A stretch of DNA of 64,000 bases from the NCBI GenBank assembly GCA_963781955.1, contig CAWAHU010000001.1, positions 62,001-126,000 on the forward strand, written 5' to 3'. The position numbers and the translations under genes are program-made. The notes beneath the pieces are model-generated. The model did no database searches. It saw nothing but the letters and a program-made list of their open reading frames with translations, and was not told where the DNA came from. Shown piece after piece: positions 34,026 to 42,659 of the stretch (position 1 is its first letter; every line of letters begins with the position of its first letter). This DNA comes from Bog-473 sp963781955 (GTDB lineage: Bacteria; Actinomycetota; Acidimicrobiia; Acidimicrobiales; RAAP-2).

Positions 34026-36024
34026 TCAGACGCCGGCGAGGCGGCGGACCGCGCCGGCGATCTCGTGGCGCCCCGGGAGCCAGGCCCGCTCGAGCTCGGG
34101 GGCATACGGCGGCGGCGTGGCGGCGGCGCCCACCCGTTCGATCGGCGCGTCGAGGTCCCAGAACGCCTCGCCGGGCGACAGTGGCTGCGATCTCGGCCCC
34201 GATACCGAAAGGGACGACCGCCTCGTGTGCGATGAGGAGCCGGCTGGTCTTGGCCACCGAGGCCAGAACCGGCTCCATGTCGAGCGGCGCCACCGTCCGC
34301 AGGTCGATCACCTCCACCGAGATGCCTTCCCCGGCCAGCTCCTCGGCGGCCGCGATCGCCTCGTGGACCATGCGTGAGACCGACACCACGGTGACGTCCG
34401 ACCCCGGCCGGACGACGGCGGACCGGCCGATGGGTACGAGGTGGTCGGCCGGGGGCTGGGGGCCCTTCATGCCGTAGAGCAGCCTGTTCTCTATGAACAC
34501 GACCGGGTTGGGGTCCTCGATGGCGGCGCGCAGCAGGCCGTAGGTGTCAGCGGGTGTCGACGGCATGACGACAGTGAGCCCCGGGATGTGGGCGAGCAGC
34601 GCCTCGAGGCTCTGGGAGTGCTGGCTCCCCGACGAGCGCCCCGCACCGAACTGCGTCCGGACGGTAAGGGCCATCTCGGCCGCCCCGCCGGTCATGAAGG
34701 GGAGCTTGGCGGCCTGATTGAGGAGCTGGTCGAGGCAGACGCCGAGGAAGTCCAGGTACATCACCTCCACCACGGGCCGCATGCCGGCCATGGCGGCACC
34801 CACGCCGAGCCCCACGATCGCCGTCTCGGAGATCGGCGTGTCCCGCACACGCTCGCCGAAGCGCTCGCGCAGGCCGCGGGTGAGGCCGAACACGTTGCCC
34901 CCCTCGCCGACGTCGATCCCGGCCACGAACACACGCTCGTCGGCCGCCAGCTCCGACTCGAGCGCGCTGCGCACGGCGTCCATGGTGCGGAACTCGGGCG
35001 CGCCGTCGAGCGGGGCATGCGGTTCGGGCACCACCGGGCGCTCGCGCACCACGAAGTCGAACAGGGTGCTCGCCGCCGGCGCCGGGAGTGAACGCGCTCG
35101 CTCGACGTCCGCGTCGAGCTGTTCGGACACGGACGACTCGAGCGCGGCGATCGTCGCATCGTCGACGCCGGCCGCCACCAGCCGGCGTCGGTGGAGCACC
35201 AAGGGGTCCCGCTCCTGCCACGCCCGCAACTCCTCGGGCGAGCGGTAGCGCTGCGGGTCACCCTCGTAGTGGCCGTGCCAGCGGTAGGTGACCGCCTCGA
35301 CGACGGCGCCGCCCCCACCGATTCTCGCCGCGTCGACGACCTCGCGCATGGCAGCTGCCGTGGCCACCACGTCGTTCCCGTCGACGGCCACGAACGGCAG
35401 GCCGGAGCCCTTGGCCCGGCGTTGCAACGAGGCTGCATGTTGGGACGAGGCGGGGGAGAACTCGGAGTATCCGTTGTTCTCGCAGAAGAAGATGACGGGC
35501 AGGTGCCACACCGCGGCGAGGTTGAGAGCCTCGTGGAACGCGCCCTGCGCCGCGGCACCGTCTCCGAAGAACGCCACGGCGACGCCGTCCCGGCCGCGCA
35601 GCTGAGCCGCCGTCGCGGCCCCGACCGCGATCGGCAGGCCCGCCGCGACGATCCCGTTGGCGCCGAAGATCCCGAGCTTCGGGTCGGCGATGTGCATCGA
35701 CCCGCCGCGCCCCCGATTGGTGCCCTGGTCGCGACCCATGAGCTCGGCGAACATGCCGAGTGGCTCGAGGCCCTTGGCCAGGCAGTGGCCGTGCCCGCGG
35801 TGGGTAGACGTGATCACGTCGTCGGGTCGCAGCGGCCAGCACGCTCCGACGGCCGCCGCCTCCTGCCCGATCGACAGATGGACGAATCCGGGAACGAGGC
35901 TGTCGCGGTAGAGGTCTGCCACCCGCGCCTCGAACCCGCGTATGAGCAGCATCCGGCGGTACATCTCCATGAGCGTGTCGGGGGACAAGGCCCCCGACGC
36001 ATCGTCGGCGTCGACCACGATCAT
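34026..36024 (-). CDS. 2-oxoacid dehydrogenase E1, alpha and beta subunits fused; C-terminal frameshift
   Basis: Starts at ATG 36024 (MIVVDADDASG); the in-frame TTG at 36045 lies upstream of operator copy D and is unlikely. Residues about 1-330 are the alpha part, with the thiamine-diphosphate motif 'VAFFGDGAAAQGAFHEALNLAAVWHLPVIFFCENN' and 'THRGHGHCLAKG'. The beta part runs from about 345 ('AGIDVGEGGNVFGLTRGL', 'SETAIVGLGVGAAMAGMRPVVEVMYLDF'). Both halves look complete. An indel near 34175 garbles the end; corrected, it reads 'EAFWDLDAPIERVGAAATPPP...RHEIAGAVRRLAGV' and stops at 34026. No E2 or E3 gene is in the window. Its likely substrate is a 2-oxoacid from the island pathway. Confidence 0.82.
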
Positions 36025-36028
36025 GTAC

Positions 36029-36044
36029 TGTACTGATCGGTACA
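36029..36044. promoter_or_regulatory. Shared TetR-like operator, copy D
   Basis: TGTACTGATCGGTACA, a 16-bp palindrome broken at a single base pair, between the E1 (start 36024) and SDR (start 36057) genes. On the minus strand it reads TGTACCGATCAGTACA. It is only 4 bp from the E1 start, so that message is probably leaderless and the site covers the promoter. Confidence 0.75.
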
Positions 36045-36056
36045 ACCGGGAGGACG

Positions 36057-36836
36057 ATGGGCGAGCAGATGGAGATCCCCGCAGCGTTCCCCGCCCCCGG
36101 GGCGGTGGCCGGGAAGCGGGTCGTCATCACCGGCGCCGGCCGGGGGCTCGGGACGCTGCTCGCTCACGCGTTCTCGGGGTCGGGCGCGTCGGTGGCGCTC
36201 GTGGCACGCACCGAGCGGGACCTCAAGGCGGTGGCCGAGGCGTTGCCCGGGCCGTCGCTCGTCCTCAGCGGCGACGTCACCGACGAGGACTTCAACGAGG
36301 CGGTGGCGGACGCCACCGTGGCCGAGTGGGGCGGCCTCGACGTGTGGATCTGCAACGCCGGGATCTCGCCGGTGGTGGCGGGCCCGCTCGGGACCGACGC
36401 CAGGGTGTGGCGCAGCGTGCTCGAGGTCAACCTGACCGGGGCCTTCCTCGGCGCACGCGCCGCGGCGCGGGTGATGGGCGAGGGAGGGCGCCTGATCTTC
36501 ACCGGTTCGGTGCTCGGGGAACGACCACGCAAGGGTCTCTCCGCCTACAGCGCCTCCAAGGCGGGGCTGGTCGGGCTGGCGAAGAGCCTGGCCCTCGATC
36601 TGGCCCCTGATGGGATCACGGTCAACGTGGTGGCTCCCGGGTGGTTCGACTCCCCGTTGGCCGAGGGGTGGAAGCGCAGTCCCCGGCTGGCCGAGGCCAT
36701 TACCGGCCATACGGCGCTGCGTCGGTGGGGCGCACCCACGGACCTGGCCGGCGCCTACCAGTTCCTCTCCTCGGACGCTGCCGCGTTCGTCACCGGGTCG
36801 GTCATCACTGTGGACGGTGGGTACCTCCTCGTATGA
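36057..36836 (+). CDS. SDR-family oxidoreductase
   Basis: 259 residues, ATG 36057 after CGGGAGG. It has 'KRVVITGAGRGLGTLLAHAF', 'VWICNAGIS' (a variant of the NNAG motif), catalytic Ser in 'LIFTGSVLG', Y-x-x-x-K in 'LSAYSASKAGLVGL', and the end 'FVTGSVITVDGGYLLV'. It is first in a two-gene unit behind operator copy D; the ATGA overlap at 36833 couples it to the next SDR. It probably oxidises a hydroxy intermediate. Confidence 0.87.
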   Translation: MGEQMEIPAAFPAPGAVAGKRVVITGAGRGLGTLLAHAFSGSGASVALVARTERDLKAVAEALPGPSLVLSGDVTDEDFNEAVADATVAEWGGLDVWICNAGISPVVAGPLGTDARVWRSVLEVNLTGAFLGARAAARVMGEGGRLIFTGSVLGERPRKGLSAYSASKAGLVGLAKSLALDLAPDGITVNVVAPGWFDSPLAEGWKRSPRLAEAITGHTALRRWGAPTDLAGAYQFLSSDAAAFVTGSVITVDGGYLLV

Positions 36837-37573
36837 CGACCCGGGTCGTCGCCATCACCGGAGCCGGGGGAGCGCTCGGTGCGTCGGTGTCGCGCCGGCT
36901 GGCCGGCGAGCCGGACACCGCGCTCGTGCTGAGCGACGTGTCCGAGCACTCGCTGGCGGAGACCCTGGACGGGATCGGTGCCTCCGGTGCCCCGACGGCG
37001 AGCGTCCTGGCCGACGTCAGCGACTTCGCGCAGGTCGCCGCGGTGGTCGACCTGGCCGTCGAGCGGTTCGGTCGGCTCGACGTGCTCATCTCCAACGCTG
37101 GCGTCCTCGCACCCAACGGTCGCATCCACAACCTGGCCACCGAGGACTGGGAGCGGTCCTTCCGCGTCAACGTGCTCGGCGCGGTCAACGGGATCCGGGC
37201 CGCGGTGGCCGTCATGCGGCCACAGCGCGGCGGGTCGATCATCCTCACCGCGTCCGTCGCCGGCTTCACGGCCTGGTCCCACTCGGCTCCCTATTGCGCC
37301 ACCAAGGCGGCGGTGATCGAGCTGGCCAAGGTGGCGGCAGTCGAGTACGCGCGCGACGCCATCCGGGTGAACTGCGTCTGCCCGGGCACCTTCCGCTCCG
37401 CCATTCACGACGGGCTGCCCGACGAGGCGCTCGATGCCATCGCCGCCCGCCACCCGCTGGGCCTGGGGTCGGCGGACGACGTGGCGGGGGCGTACTCGTA
37501 CCTGGCGAGCGACGACTCCAGGTGGACGACCGGGGCGGCGCTCGTCGTCGACGGCGGTTACTCGGCGCCGTGA
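36833..37573 (+). CDS. SDR-family oxidoreductase
   Basis: 246 residues from ATG 36833 (ATGA overlap); longer in-frame starts would lie inside the upstream gene. 'RVVAITGAGGALGASVSRRL' for the cofactor, 'VLISNAGVL', Ser in 'IILTASVAG', Y-x-x-x-K in 'APYCATKAAVIEL', and the end 'WTTGAALVVDGGYSAP'. It ends 16 bp inside the convergent TetR gene. Two coupled SDRs suggest two successive alcohol oxidations or a two-substrate step. Confidence 0.87.
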   Translation: MTTRVVAITGAGGALGASVSRRLAGEPDTALVLSDVSEHSLAETLDGIGASGAPTASVLADVSDFAQVAAVVDLAVERFGRLDVLISNAGVLAPNGRIHNLATEDWERSFRVNVLGAVNGIRAAVAVMRPQRGGSIILTASVAGFTAWSHSAPYCATKAAVIELAKVAAVEYARDAIRVNCVCPGTFRSAIHDGLPDEALDAIAARHPLGLGSADDVAGAYSYLASDDSRWTTGAALVVDGGYSAP

Positions 37574-38211
37574 CCCGGTGACGGCCAGCCCGCAGCGGTG
37601 TCGGGGCTGGCGATGCCGCGCATGAAGATCTCGGCGAAGGGCTTGGCCACCGAGCGCGCCGTGAGGCGCCCGCCCGGCTTGAGCCACAAGTAGGTGTAGT
37701 TGTGCATGCCGAGCCAGGCGCGGGCGGTCAGCCACGGGTCGATGTCGCGGAACTCGCCCGACTCCACGCCGGCACGCAGCACCGCCTCCACCCTGTTCTC
37801 GTAGTCGCGGCGCCGGTCGCGGAACCGTGCCGCCCGCGGCCCGGTCAGGGCTGGGAACTCGTGGAGGAAGACCCAGACGTGGTCGGGGTAGCGGTGGATG
37901 ACGTCGAGGAGCTCGTCCCCGAGCATGGCGAGCTGCGCGGAGGGCGGCCCTCCGGCGTGTGCCACGCGGTCGGCGCCGAGCATGACCTCGTCCATGACGC
38001 GGTCGTGGATGGCGGCCAGCAACTCCTCCTTGGAGCCGATGTAGTGGTAGAGGGCGCCCTTGCCGAGGTCGTTGGCGGCACACAGCTCCATGATCCCGGT
38101 GGCGTGGTAGCCCTGGCGTGCGAAGACCTGGGCCGAGGAGTCGATGATCGCCTGGCGCCGGAGCTCCCACTTGGGGCTGCGGCGCGTCTCTCCGTGCACT
38201 TCCGCGCTCAC
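37558..38211 (-). CDS. TetR-family regulator, candidate for the island operators
   Basis: 217 residues, GTG start. The HTH 'IIDSSAQVFARQGYHATGIMELCAANDLGKGALYHYIGSKEELLAAI' is a standard TetR DNA-binding domain, and the helical ligand part follows. It is the only regulator gene lying inside the island between the four operators and the acyl-CoA ligase gene, so it is the best candidate to bind copies A-D. CoA esters are the usual ligands for such regulators in degradation clusters, but this is inference. Confidence 0.87.
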   Translation of the reverse strand: MSAEVHGETRRSPKWELRRQAIIDSSAQVFARQGYHATGIMELCAANDLGKGALYHYIGSKEELLAAIHDRVMDEVMLGADRVAHAGGPPSAQLAMLGDELLDVIHRYPDHVWVFLHEFPALTGPRAARFRDRRRDYENRVEAVLRAGVESGEFRDIDPWLTARAWLGMHNYTYLWLKPGGRLTARSVAKPFAEIFMRGIASPDTAAGWPSPGHGAE

Positions 38212-38243
38212 GGAGGGGACGCTAGTGGGAAAGGACCAAGGGC

Positions 38244-39776
38244 ATGAGAGCCGACGTCAACTGGTTCGGCGTGCTGGACCATCACGCATCGCGCACTCCG
38301 GATCGGGCGATGACGGTGTTCGAGGGCCAGGTGACGACCTACGGGGAGATGGCTGCCCGGGCCGCCGCCCTGGCCGGCGGGCTGCACGCACGGGGTGTGG
38401 GTCGGGGCGACGTCGTCGGCCTGCTCTCCTACAACTGCCCCCAGTTCCTCCAGACAGTCTTCGCCGCCAACTACGTCGGGGCCGTCGCCATGCCCATCAA
38501 CTGGAGGCTGGCGGCGCCAGAGGTCCGCTACATCCTCGAGCACTCAGGTGCCCGGGTGCTGGTGTGCGACGAGGCCCTCCTCGAGCTGGCAGGCCAGGCC
38601 ACCGCCGGCCTGGAGGACGCTCTGGTGCGGACCTGCATCGCACCCGTGCACCGCGACGGATGGAGCACGTTGGCCGACCTCGAGACGACCGGGATGGCTC
38701 CGCCGCGGGCCGAGACCGAATCCGAGGACGTCCACCGGCTCATGTACACCTCAGGCACCACCGGACGGCCCAAGGGCGTGATGATCACCCACGCCAACCT
38801 GGCCTGGAAGAACCTGGCCCACATCATTGAGTTCGGGTTCACGGGCTCCGACCTCGGGTTGGCCTGCGGGCCGCTCTACCACGTCGGCGCGCTCGACCTG
38901 ACCACGACGTCGCTCATTGCCGCGGGTGCCACCACCATCGTCCACCGCGCGTTCGACGCCGCCGCCGTGGTGGACGAGCTCGAGCGGTCACGTGTGACCA
39001 CGATCTGGCTGGCGCCGGCCATGGTCAACGCCATCATGGCCTTGCCCGGCGTCGAGCAGCGTGACCTGTCATCGGTCCGCGTGATCATCAACGGTGGGGA
39101 GAAGATGCCGATCCCCCTCATCGAGCGGATCCAGCGGACGTTCCCCTCGGCCTGGTTCGCCGACGCCTACGGCTTGACCGAGACGGTGTCGGGGGACACC
39201 TTCCTCGACCGGGGCAGCATCGTGTCGAAGTTGGGCAGTGTTGGCCGGCCCTGCCTGCATCTCGAGCTCGAGGTGTGGGATGAGCGGGGCCGGCCGGTGC
39301 CCGCCGGCGAGCGGGGCGAGATCGTCATGCGCGGGCCCAAAGTGTTCAAGGGGTACTGGCGCGATCCCGAGGCGACGGCCAAGGCGTTCGAAGGTGGCTG
39401 GTTCCACACCGGTGACATCGGGGTCCGTGACGAGGACGGTTACCTCTTCATCGTGGACCGACTGAAGGACATGATCGTGTCGGGTGGCGAGAACATCGCG
39501 GGTTCGGAGGTGGAGCGTGTGCTCTATGAGCACGCCGACGTGGTCGAGGCGGCGGTGGTGGGCCGTCCGGACGAGCGATGGGGCGAGGTGCCGGTGGCCT
39601 TCGTCGTCCTGCGCCCAGGGTCGCATGCGACGGAGGACGCGCTGATCGAGCACTGCCGGAACCAGCTGGCCAAGTTCAAGGTCCCGAAGGAGGTCGCCTT
39701 CCTCGACGCCCTGCCCCGCAACCCGTCGGGCAAGGTGCTCAAGCGCGACCTGCGGGCGTCCATCCCCGGCCGATGA
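38244..39776 (+). CDS. Acyl-CoA synthetase (AMP-forming, FadD-like)
   Basis: 510 residues. The ANL-superfamily motifs are complete: 'MYTSGTTGRPKGVMITH' (phosphate loop), 'FADAYGLTETVSGD', 'GWFHTGDIGVRDEDGYLFIVDRLKDMIVSGGENI' (hinge and core), and the catalytic Lys near the end, 'NPSGKVLKRDLRASI'. It activates a fatty or ring-derived acid to its CoA ester, at the expense of ATP, for entry to the acyl-CoA dehydrogenase and hydratase steps encoded nearby. It is divergent from the TetR gene. Confidence 0.9.
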   Translation: MRADVNWFGVLDHHASRTPDRAMTVFEGQVTTYGEMAARAAALAGGLHARGVGRGDVVGLLSYNCPQFLQTVFAANYVGAVAMPINWRLAAPEVRYILEHSGARVLVCDEALLELAGQATAGLEDALVRTCIAPVHRDGWSTLADLETTGMAPPRAETESEDVHRLMYTSGTTGRPKGVMITHANLAWKNLAHIIEFGFTGSDLGLACGPLYHVGALDLTTTSLIAAGATTIVHRAFDAAAVVDELERSRVTTIWLAPAMVNAIMALPGVEQRDLSSVRVIINGGEKMPIPLIERIQRTFPSAWFADAYGLTETVSGDTFLDRGSIVSKLGSVGRPCLHLELEVWDERGRPVPAGERGEIVMRGPKVFKGYWRDPEATAKAFEGGWFHTGDIGVRDEDGYLFIVDRLKDMIVSGGENIAGSEVERVLYEHADVVEAAVVGRPDERWGEVPVAFVVLRPGSHATEDALIEHCRNQLAKFKVPKEVAFLDALPRNPSGKVLKRDLRASIPGR

Positions 39777-39806
39777 GCGAGGTGACGGCGGGCGGGCGGT
39801 CTGCGC

Positions 39807-40541
39807 TCAGCCCATCGGGCCCAGTGCCTGGGACAGGTGCTGGGCCGCGAGTCGCTCACCCGTCATGGCTGCCGTCAGCCCCTCCGCCCGTCCCGCCCGG
39901 AGGAGCTGCTTGGCAATGGCCACCGCCTCGGGAGGTTCGGCGGCAATCGCCGTCGCCAGGTCGAGGGCTTCTGCGGCCAGCCGGCCCGGCGGGCAGTGCC
40001 GCAGGGCGAGGCCCATCGTCACCGCTTCTGTGGCTTCGATCCATCGCGAGGTGAAGAGCAGCTCGGCCGCCCGCTGAGGGCCGACCAGTGACGGCAGCAG
40101 CACGCTGCTGCCGGCCTCAGGTGCGGTGCGCAGCGACGTGAACGGGAAACGCACTCGCGCGTCGTCGGCCATGAGGACGAGATCGCAGTGCAGCAAAATG
40201 GTGGCGCCGAAGCCCACCGCGGGCCCGTGGACGGCGGCGAGCAGCGGCGTGCGCAAGGACACCAGCGTGGCGAGGAGCTCGTCGAACGCTTCGCCGAGCT
40301 CCGCTCCCGTGTCCGGATGGTCGCGCAGCTCGACGAGGTCGACGCCGCTGCAGAACCCGCGCCCGGCTCCGCGCAGCAGCACGGCGTGCACGCGGCCGTC
40401 CTTGTCCGCCTCGTTCAACAGTGCGGCGAGCAACCGGTAGGAACGCGTCGTGAAGGCGTTCAGGCGTTCGGGGCGGTTGAGAGTCAGTTCCCGCACCGCG
40501 CCCGTGTCGTCGACCAGTACGGGCTCGTCCTCCCGGGGCAT
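39807..40541 (-). CDS. Enoyl-CoA hydratase/isomerase family
   Basis: 244 residues. 'GRGFCSGVDLVELRDHPD' and 'AAVHGPAVGFGATILLHCDLVLMADDARVRFPFTSLRTAPEAGSSVLLP' give the oxyanion loop and a Glu (APEAGSS) at the second catalytic position. It hydrates or isomerises enoyl-CoA. It is convergent with the acyl-CoA synthetase gene and may form part of the same degradation route. Confidence 0.83.
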   Translation of the reverse strand: MPREDEPVLVDDTGAVRELTLNRPERLNAFTTRSYRLLAALLNEADKDGRVHAVLLRGAGRGFCSGVDLVELRDHPDTGAELGEAFDELLATLVSLRTPLLAAVHGPAVGFGATILLHCDLVLMADDARVRFPFTSLRTAPEAGSSVLLPSLVGPQRAAELLFTSRWIEATEAVTMGLALRHCPPGRLAAEALDLATAIAAEPPEAVAIAKQLLRAGRAEGLTAAMTGERLAAQHLSQALGPMG

Positions 40542-40593
40542 GGCGGCAGCCTACGGCGGGACTCGGTCCCCCGGGGAGCAGTCGTGCATTGCG

Positions 40594-42027
40594 TCAACGC
40601 CGAGGAGCGCGCCGCCACCGCGGTCCGGCCGGGCGGGTGACACGGATCCGCCGGTGCCGCGCCATGGCGCGCAACACGACGAGGTGCACGGGCCACAGGA
40701 GGCGCCAGTAGGCCAGACCGACCACCCCCTTGGGGCGGAAGGCAGCTACCTGTACCACCACAGTGCCCCGGTCCTCCGGGGCCTCGACCCGGTACCCGAG
40801 CCACGCGTCCCCGAAGCGCCACGCCCGACTGGCGAACACCACCGCGTCATGGTCGAGGGAGGCGACGCGCCACCAGTCCACGTCGCTCCCCAAGGTCATC
40901 GTCCCGGGGCGTTCCAAGGTGAGGTCCTCGTGCAACATGCGCCCGAGCAGCACCCGGAGCCGCCAGGCCCACCGCACGCCGTACCAGTCGAGATCGGCGC
41001 CAGCCCTCGGCAGGTCCTCACGGACCGCGTCCCCCTCCTCGGGGGAGACCGAGGTACGAGCGCGCATGGTGTACACGCCCTCGGAGAGGCCGACCGGTCG
41101 CTCGAAGAGCCCCGCGGGTACGGCTCGCGCCTGTTCGTCGATCGCTCTGGCTATGGCGTCGGACACCGTCAGTGGCTCGATCCCCAGGGCACGGGCGGAT
41201 GCCTCGGTCCGGTGGACGACCACGTCGTGGCGGAGGCTCTCCACCAGAGCGTGGCTCACCGCGCGGTCGACCGGCGTCACCAGGTCCACCCAGTGCGCAG
41301 AGAGTGCCGGCGTGAGCAGTGGGATGGTGACGATCCGCCGCCGGGGTAAGCCGCGGGCGCGGGCGTAGGCACGCATCATCTCGAGGTAGGTGGTGACGTC
41401 GGGCGTCCCGAGCTCGTAGATCCCGGGCTCGGCCTCTTGTGCCCGCAGCAGGCCTTCCACGAGGTCGCTCTCGGCGACGGGCTGGAGGTGCGTCCTGACC
41501 CACCGGGGGCACACCATCACCGGGAGCCTCTCGGTCAGGTAGCGGAGCATCTCGTAGGAGATGCTCCCTGATCCGATCACGACGGCAGCGCGCAACTCGA
41601 CGACCGGAACCCCCGAGCCACGCAGGATCTCCCCGACCTCGTGGCGGCTGGCCAGGTGGTCGGACTCCGCACCGTCGTGGCCGAGCGCGCCGACGTAGAT
41701 GATCCGCCTGACGCCGGACCGGGCCGCCGCCCCGGCGAAGGCACGGGCAGTGGCCCGGTCCCGTTCGGCGAATTGCGCACCGTCGGCCATTGCGTGGACG
41801 AGGTAGTAGGCGGTGTCGACTCCGGCCAGGGCCCTGGCGGCGGCCTCGGTGTCACCGACGTCGACGGGGAGTGGCTCGACCAGCGGATCGCTCGGCAGCC
41901 CCCCGGGCCTCCGGGCCAGGGCACGGACTCGGTGGCCGTCGCCGGCCAGGCGCTCGACCAGCCGCCTACCGACGAATCCCGAGGCCCCGGCGACGGCGCA
42001 CAATGCCTGGTCCAACGTCGGTGCCAC
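40594..42027 (-). CDS. NAD(P)-binding NmrA/DUF2867-type protein
   Basis: 477 residues from GTG 42027. The frame is open to 42147 but that part overlaps the divergent promoter, and no start matches the good AGGAGGAAGG at about 42060, so the start is uncertain. The Rossmann part begins 'CAVAGASGFVGRRLVERLAGDGHRVRALARRPGGLP' and contains 'VRRIIYVGALGHDGAESDHLASRHEVGEILR' (extended/atypical SDR). The C-terminal part from about residue 340 is the DUF2867 domain ('DWWRVASLDHDAVVFASRAWRFGDAWLGYRV', 'FRPKGVVGLAYWRLLWPVHLVVLRAM'). No substrate is known; such proteins are often linked to quinone or lipid chemistry at the membrane. Confidence 0.75.
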   Translation of the reverse strand: MAPTLDQALCAVAGASGFVGRRLVERLAGDGHRVRALARRPGGLPSDPLVEPLPVDVGDTEAAARALAGVDTAYYLVHAMADGAQFAERDRATARAFAGAAARSGVRRIIYVGALGHDGAESDHLASRHEVGEILRGSGVPVVELRAAVVIGSGSISYEMLRYLTERLPVMVCPRWVRTHLQPVAESDLVEGLLRAQEAEPGIYELGTPDVTTYLEMMRAYARARGLPRRRIVTIPLLTPALSAHWVDLVTPVDRAVSHALVESLRHDVVVHRTEASARALGIEPLTVSDAIARAIDEQARAVPAGLFERPVGLSEGVYTMRARTSVSPEEGDAVREDLPRAGADLDWYGVRWAWRLRVLLGRMLHEDLTLERPGTMTLGSDVDWWRVASLDHDAVVFASRAWRFGDAWLGYRVEAPEDRGTVVVQVAAFRPKGVVGLAYWRLLWPVHLVVLRAMARHRRIRVTRPAGPRWRRAPRR

Positions 42028-42116
42028 CGCTGCTTCGGATCGCGTGCTCGTGACGGAACCTTCCTCCTCATGGTCGGCCGTGGCTTCTTCCCGCAGCGGC
42101 GGTGACCGGATCAGGG

Positions 42117-42137
42117 CTATATTAGTGATAAATAAGG
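42117..42137. promoter_or_regulatory. AT-rich divergent promoter region
   Basis: CTATATTAGTGATAAATAAGG stands out in GC-rich DNA between the NmrA-like gene (minus) and the SRPBCC gene (plus, 42171). TATATT (plus) and TAATAT (minus) are possible -10 elements for either gene. No clear operator dyad is present. Confidence 0.4.
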
Positions 42138-42170
42138 CCACCCACAACGGGCCGGACCGGAGGAGGACGC

Positions 42171-42605
42171 ATGCCGCACATCGTGAAGACCGTGAACACC
42201 GGCTGGACCACGGGGGATGCCTTCGCCTACATGGCCGATTTCAGCCATACCGCCGAGTGGGACCCCGGCGTCGTGGATGCGAACCGGGTCGACGTGGGCG
42301 CGTTGGGTCACGGCAGCGCCTTCGACGTCACCGTGCGCGTGGGTGGCCGACGTATGCCGATGCGGTACGAAATCACCGCTTTCGCGCCAGACCGGGTCAC
42401 GTTCACGTCGCGGACGTCGATGCTGGAGTCGGTTGACACGGTGACGGTGGCCCGACGGGGTGAGACCACCGAGGTCACCTACGACGCCCGGATCAACTTC
42501 CGCGGCATCCTCCGACTGGCGGATCCGCTGCTGGCCCTCGGGTTTCGAGGTGTGGCCGACCGCGCCGTCGGTGGACTCGAGCGGCGGCTGTCCGAAGCTG
42601 CATGA
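42171..42605 (+). CDS. SRPBCC-family (polyketide cyclase/START-like) protein
   Basis: 144 residues, ATG after CGGAGGAGG. 'KTVNTGWTTGDAFAYMADFSHTAEWDPGV' (family opening with the conserved W-D-P), then 'RMPMRYEITAFAPDRVTFTSRTSMLESVDTVTV' and the helix 'FRGVADRAVGGLERRLSEAA'. The deep helix-grip pocket binds hydrophobic ligands; catalytic residues cannot be named. It is divergent from the NmrA-like gene and may share its promoter region. Confidence 0.8.
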   Translation: MPHIVKTVNTGWTTGDAFAYMADFSHTAEWDPGVVDANRVDVGALGHGSAFDVTVRVGGRRMPMRYEITAFAPDRVTFTSRTSMLESVDTVTVARRGETTEVTYDARINFRGILRLADPLLALGFRGVADRAVGGLERRLSEAA

Positions 42606-42659
42606 GGGTCGCGGCGTCGGCAGTTGCCCTACGAGACGGCGGGCGTCCGGCCGGGCCGC

